Translations under genes and position numbers: made by a program
Notes under the pieces: generated by a model
What the model was told of the DNA's origin: nothing
Databases searched by the model: none
What the model saw: the letters and a program-made list of their open reading frames with translations, nothing else
Assembly: GCA_017542725.1 (NCBI GenBank)
Contig: JAFXWR010000099.1
Location: forward strand, 1 to 7,519
Length of the DNA stretch: 7,519 nt
Source of the DNA: Lachnospiraceae bacterium
GTDB lineage: Bacteria > Bacillota_A > Clostridia > Lachnospirales > Lachnospiraceae
Direction: 5' to 3'
Part shown: one piece after another, positions 6,001-7,519 of the stretch
Layout: each line of letters opens with the position of its first letter
How positions within the stretch are numbered: the stretch's first letter is position 1

Positions 6001-7519
6001 CTTCGCAAGATGGGAGAGAAAGAAATATTCATTGACTTGGGATGGAAATAAATTAAATGGTACAACTGATCCAGCTAACGGTTCTACAGATGTATCAGTA
6101 TCTGGATATAGTACATTTGGTACAGCATACTATGGCTTACCAATTGGAGTAAATGATAAGGGTGAGACAAGATCTCCACTTCCAACAGCTTCAAGATTTG
6201 GTTATACATTCAAGGGTTGGAACTTAGTAGGTAATGGAACTACAACTGCTACAGTTTGCGATGCAGATACACCATTTAAACCACTTGACACATCTGCAGG
6301 CACTACTACAGCTACAGTCTTAGCTATATGGACACCAATTGAATATACTCTTGTATTAGCTGATAATGCTGCAAGATATAAGGCACCAACTATCGGTAGT
6401 CAATATAATAATGCAAGTGATCACAACAATGATAGAGAACAAATGGTTAGAGATGATGCTGTTGGATTTATATTCAAAGTTCCATTTGATGGATTAATTA
6501 GAAATGCAGTTGATATGCCAGCGTCAGCAGATCTAATTCACTTGTATACAGATTACGGCACAGGACCAAACTATACTGGATTTAACTTCAGTAAATTCAC
6601 ATATGATACAAATGGCACTGTTGACTATGTTGAATCAACCGATAGACTTGACAATTCAAAGAAGAATTATATAAGCGATGATACAATTAATCTCTATGCT
6701 CAGTGGACACCAAAGACTTATAATGTTAGAGTAATTAACAATGCAGTTTCTCCTGAACAAACTTATGACATTACTAATGTTGGATATAATGCACTTTGGA
6801 GTGATATATTACCAAATTCAGTTACAGAGGCAGCAGGTAAAGAGTTTAAAGGATTGAGTAGAGCTGGTGCTACAGGCATTCACTACAATGCAGTAGGTGG
6901 AAAGGTTGCATTTACAAGATTGAGTAAAGACTATTCAGAAGACCCTATAGTACTTTATTCACAATTTAATGCTTCAGAATATCCTATCAACTATAAGAAT
7001 GATGATGATACAGTACTTACAGTTGATAAGAACATATTCCCAACATGGTATACAACTGACGGTGATATAGAAGGTGATAGATACCATGTAACAACTATAC
7101 CAGTAAGAGCAGGTTATAATTTCTTATACTGGAAGTATTCATGGGGTGATCCTACAGCAACTTACTCAGAGATTAACATACCAACTACAGCAGGTGCATT
7201 ACCAACAGGTGGCATAACTATCACTGCTGTATGGGAGATAGGAACAGTCGGAATTACATACCATAAGAACGATGGTTCAGGAACTACTTATACAGATACA
7301 TTAGGACTTAATGGTATAGCTTACATACCAGCATTCAACTGGACAAATGCAAATAATGGAAACTTAATTATGAATTATTGGAGTACTGAACCAGGTGGTG
7401 GCGGTACTACATATAAGATAAGCGGAACGATTACAATTCCAGCAGACTCAGGAATTAAACACCTTGACCTTTACGTAATTTGGTCAGGCAATTCAGGTGG
7501 CGGTAGCGGTTCAGGAACC
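2..7519 (+). CDS. Giant InlB B-repeat (Listeria-Bacteroides repeat) surface protein, internal fragment
   Basis: One frame stays open over all 2506 codons, with neither start nor stop in the window. The translation is a chain of about 24 diverged units, each with an opening beta strand, a core like PTRxGYxFxGW and a closing strand like LYAxW. Clear cores are at residues 325-335, 842-852, 1449-1459, 1664-1674 and 2062-2073. These are hallmarks of the InlB B-repeat/Flg_new family, whose known structure is a small beta-grasp-like fold found in secreted, wall-attached proteins of Firmicutes. Only two cysteines occur (residues 384 and 2086), and Thr, Asn, Gly, Tyr and Trp are abundant, as expected for an exported protein. 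No signal peptide, LPxTG motif, membrane segment, leucine-rich repeat or enzyme domain is visible; the ends that would carry them lie outside the window. The role is inferred to be a surface stalk or adhesin; the ligand is unknown. The coding call is close to certain, the family call strong, the function weak. Confidence 0.95.
23..319 (+). repeat. B-repeat-like unit 1 (99 aa), Trp-rich insert
   Basis: The opening strand is YKVVYTLNMG (residues 8-17). A shifted core, DGTEISGWT (35-43), matches the usual DGYTFVGWT position by position. The closing strand is LFVGW (100-104). Between core and closing strand is a long insert (residues 43-99) with Trp at 64, 73, 77 and 84 and many Asn, Gly and Asp. 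The core lacks the usual Tyr and Phe, so the assignment is weaker than for later units. Confidence 0.55.
320..598 (+). repeat. B-repeat unit 2 (93 aa)
   Basis: The opening strand is YKLSYDLND (109-117), the core PTPTRDGYTFVNW (152-164) and the closing strand MTFYAEW (191-197). Core and closing Trp are 33 residues apart, close to the basic spacing. Three arginines use CGT or CGC (residues 123, 125 and 156) rather than AGA. Confidence 0.85.
599..853 (+). repeat. B-repeat unit 3 (85 aa), divergent
   Basis: The opening strand is YRVVYNV (202-208). The core is reduced to YKVSGKDFMYW (236-246), without the PTRxGY approach. The closing strand is EVIMEARF (276-283), with Phe in place of the closing Trp. 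It is one of the shortest units. Confidence 0.65.
854..1174 (+). repeat. B-repeat unit 4 (107 aa)
   Basis: The opening strand is REISFNMNF (288-296). MSVTYGEKFG leads into PVPTRPGYTFGGWY (323-336), one of the most canonical cores in the window. The closing strand is TLVARW (385-390). About 20 extra residues lie between core and closing strand. Cys384, one of only two cysteines seen, lies just before the closing strand. Confidence 0.88.
1175..1501 (+). repeat. B-repeat unit 5 (109 aa), core Trp replaced by Leu
   Basis: The opening strand is LVTIKTTSG (394-402). The core is KREGFDYLGLF (444-454), with Leu453 where Trp is expected. The closing strand is STIVLTASW (491-499). Confidence 0.72.
1502..1816 (+). 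repeat. B-repeat unit 6 (105 aa), core Trp replaced by Phe
   Basis: The opening strand is FEFNLVIKSG (502-511). A Lys-rich stretch (residues 535-558) precedes the core VDGYEFLGFTGD (559-570), in which Phe567 takes the Trp place. The closing strand is VTLTGQW (597-603). Confidence 0.75.
1817..2098 (+). repeat. B-repeat unit 7 (94 aa)
   Basis: The opening strand is RYNIHYENA (607-615), followed by a Glu/Lys-rich turn. The approach VYVGDAVTLYSATKPTR (633-649) is canonical in type. The core is GHEFDYW (659-665), with His in place of Tyr. The closing strand is ATLSAVW (691-697). Confidence 0.75.
2099..2383 (+). repeat. B-repeat unit 8 (95 aa), core Trp replaced by Tyr
   Basis: The opening strand is NKYSITFNSNAP (700-711). 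The core is GYAIDGY (743-749), with Tyr749 in the Trp position. The closing strand is LNLYVLW (786-792). Its first 13 bases, at the A-N-K-Y junction (2096-2108), are identical to those at the next junction (2381-2393). Confidence 0.74.
2384..2677 (+). repeat. B-repeat unit 9 (98 aa)
   Basis: The opening strand is NKYKVKLDMNDG (795-806). The core is APSRPGYKFVGWT (841-853), a full match to the family signature. The closing strand is TYYAWWQP (885-892), with two adjacent Trp. Confidence 0.88.
2678..2950 (+). repeat. B-repeat unit 10 (91 aa), both signature Trp replaced by Tyr
   Basis: The opening strand is QYTLTINAN (894-902). The core is GGYEMTYY (942-949) and the closing strand YTIYAQYNP (975-983). 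Tyr949 and Tyr981 occupy the two Trp positions. Confidence 0.75.
2951..3253 (+). repeat. B-repeat unit 11 (101 aa)
   Basis: The opening strand is FKVEFSKGD (986-994). FIYGEQQQL (1007-1015) leads to the core KKKGYTFVNWT (1028-1038). The closing strand is AILTPNW (1076-1082). A charged segment with helix-like composition (about residues 1047-1072) is inserted between core and closing strand. Confidence 0.85.
3254..3526 (+). repeat. B-repeat unit 12 (91 aa)
   Basis: The opening strand is YTVKFDPGT (1087-1095), close to the family consensus. The core is VGYDFKGWVD (1127-1136) and the closing strand VTLKAVWEP (1167-1175). Confidence 0.88.
3527..3841 (+). repeat. B-repeat unit 13 (105 aa), closing Trp replaced by Tyr
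   Basis: The opening strand is YDILFVRNDRNSG (1178-1190). ATYGELYPRAL (1214-1224) precedes the core VRDGYDFLGWS (1235-1245). The closing strand is LTVYAQYMP (1272-1280). CGC and CGT arginine codons appear at residues 1231 and 1236. Confidence 0.85.
3842..4243 (+). repeat. B-repeat unit 14 (134 aa), enlarged
   Basis: The opening strand is KVTAKLYALTRDG (1282-1294). FDMPFGQTS (1320-1328) precedes the core ATGFDLVRWF (1343-1352). The closing strand is MTLYAFW (1406-1412). Core and closing Trp are 61 residues apart because of an insert at about 1355-1400. Two CGT arginines occur (1304 and 1350). Confidence 0.78.
4244..4501 (+). repeat. B-repeat unit 15 (86 aa)
   Basis: The opening strand is VVRLYFVS (1416-1423). 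The approach and core GPLPTPTRKGYDLEKW (1444-1459) are strongly canonical. The closing strand is TAYAAWKP (1493-1500). Arg1418 and Arg1475 are CGT. Confidence 0.86.
4502..4795 (+). repeat. B-repeat unit 16 (98 aa)
   Basis: The opening strand is QYRVTFNIEED (1502-1512). The core is PLPQKPGYKFLYW (1553-1565). The closing strand is TELYAYW (1590-1596). The insert lies before the core (about residues 1513-1545). Confidence 0.86.
4796..5194 (+). repeat. B-repeat unit 17 (133 aa), enlarged on both sides of the core
   Basis: The opening strand is YTVTWDLWGG (1601-1610). About 55 Thr/Ser/Gln-rich residues precede the core VTRPGYKLAGWFG (1664-1676). A second insert, with Trp1682 and Trp1690, comes before the closing strand VRLYALWVP (1723-1731). 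Confidence 0.83.
5195..5602 (+). repeat. B-repeat unit 18 (136 aa), long N-terminal half
   Basis: The opening strand is ATLVFNYDDRN (1734-1744). The core is LKEGYTFKGYNTKADG (1823-1838), with Tyr1832 for Trp. The closing strand is VNLYPQF (1859-1865), with Phe for Trp. Nearly 80 residues, rich in Ala, Val and Asn, lie between opening strand and core, so a small extra segment may be inserted there. Confidence 0.78.
5603..6019 (+). repeat. B-repeat unit 19 (139 aa), the longest unit
   Basis: The opening strand is FNITFMTNT (1870-1878), followed by an Asn/Gly/Lys-rich loop. The core is EPAGYTFKGWYT (1930-1941), a clear family match. The closing strand is ITLFARWER (1998-2006). Core and closing Trp are 65 residues apart, the widest assigned spacing in the array, around a Gly/Ala/Thr-rich insert. 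Confidence 0.85.
6020..6337 (+). repeat. B-repeat unit 20 (106 aa)
   Basis: The opening strand is YSLTWDGNK (2009-2017). The core is PTASRFGYTFKGWN (2061-2074) and the closing strand TVLAIWTP (2105-2112). The 18 bases encoding YTFKGW (6203-6220) are identical to those in unit 19 (5801-5818). Cys2086 is the second of the two cysteines seen. Confidence 0.88.
6338..6712 (+). repeat. B-repeat unit 21 (125 aa), no clear core
   Basis: The opening strand YTLVLADN (2115-2122) and the closing strand INLYAQWTP (2229-2237) are plain, but the middle is degenerate. Two segments could stand for the core: GFIFKVP (2155-2161), or MPASADLIHLYT (2172-2183), which resembles the LPTPTR approach with Tyr2182 for Trp. 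I cannot choose between them. The insert is rich in Asn and Asp. Confidence 0.6.
6713..6973 (+). repeat. B-repeat unit 22 (87 aa), core Leu and closing Phe
   Basis: The opening strand is YNVRVINNA (2240-2248). LPNSVTEAAGKEFKGL (2270-2285) aligns with the LPTPTRxGYxFxGW region, with Lys for Tyr and Leu2285 for Trp. The closing strand is IVLYSQF (2316-2322), with Phe for Trp. Confidence 0.7.
6974..7240 (+). repeat. B-repeat unit 23 (89 aa)
   Basis: The opening strand is YPINYKNDDD (2327-2336). The core is IPVRAGYNFLYWKYS (2366-2380) and the closing strand ITITAVWE (2405-2412). Its layout is compact and close to the basic unit. Confidence 0.84.
7241..7489 (+). repeat. B-repeat unit 24 (83 aa), last and shortest unit
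   Basis: The opening strand is VGITYHKNDGSG (2416-2427). The core is altered to GNLIMNYWSTEPGGGG (2453-2468), with one extra residue before Trp2460 and a four-glycine turn. The closing strand is LDLYVIW (2488-2494). Being the shortest unit and bordering the linker fits a terminal repeat. Confidence 0.72.
7490..7519 (+). other. Gly/Ser-rich linker at the array end
   Basis: Residues 2497-2506 (NSGGGSGSGT) follow the closing Trp of unit 24 directly, where a new opening strand would otherwise begin. Such linkers commonly separate a repeat array from a wall-anchoring or wall-binding C-terminus in Gram-positive surface proteins. The next module is outside the window, so its nature is inferred only. 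Confidence 0.6.

Noticed and set aside
2..7519. Possible frameshift or pseudogene, suggested by the absence of any long complete ORF
   Set aside because: Codon-by-codon translation of the base-2 frame shows no stop and no frame change; the ORF is simply open at both window edges.
2..7519. Alternative genetic code (TGA as Trp), considered because the DNA is AT-rich
   Set aside because: All Trp codons seen are TGG and no in-frame TGA occurs, so recoding is not needed.
2..7519. Leucine-rich repeats or an internalin-type LRR domain alongside the B-repeats
   Set aside because: No LxxLxLxxN periodicity is visible anywhere in the translation; an LRR domain, if present, would be outside the window.

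Overview
The whole window lies inside one very large protein-coding gene on the + strand. The reading frame that starts at base 2 runs without a stop to base 7519, giving 2506 codons. Neither the start nor the stop codon is in the window, so this is an internal fragment of a protein larger than 2506 residues (roughly 270 kDa for the visible part, estimated from length). I see no RNA gene, mobile element, CRISPR array, promoter or terminator, and no intergenic sequence.

The protein is an array of about 24 diverged tandem units of the InlB B-repeat / Listeria-Bacteroides repeat type (Pfam Flg_new family). Each unit has three landmarks: an opening strand of the form [YF]-x-[VIL]-x-[YFW]-[DN]; a core signature close to P-T-R-x-G-Y-x-F-x-G-W; and a closing strand close to L-Y-A-x-W, often followed by x-P. 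Units are 83 to 139 residues long, above the roughly 65 to 80 usual for this family, because of loops inserted before or after the core. The longest units cluster in the second half (units 14, 17, 18, 19 and 21). The last residues in the window are a Gly/Ser-rich linker, which suggests the array ends near the 3' edge and another module, perhaps a wall anchor, follows.

Organism: the DNA is AT-rich, Arg is almost always AGA, and CTG, CCC, CCG, GGG, CGA, CGG and AGG codons were not seen in frame. Trp is TGG throughout and no in-frame TGA occurs, so the standard code is adequate. Together with the repeat type and the near absence of cysteine, this suggests a low-GC Gram-positive of the Clostridia, perhaps Lachnospiraceae. 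That placement is inference and no genus can be named.

The likely role is an extended cell-surface protein such as an adhesin or stalk. No catalytic domain is visible. I found no convincing new multi-gene system. The points worth a second look are the enlarged and uneven units, a Trp-rich insert in unit 1, one unit with no clear core, apparent coupling of substitutions at the two signature Trp positions, and two clusters of CGY arginine codons that hint at a mosaic history.
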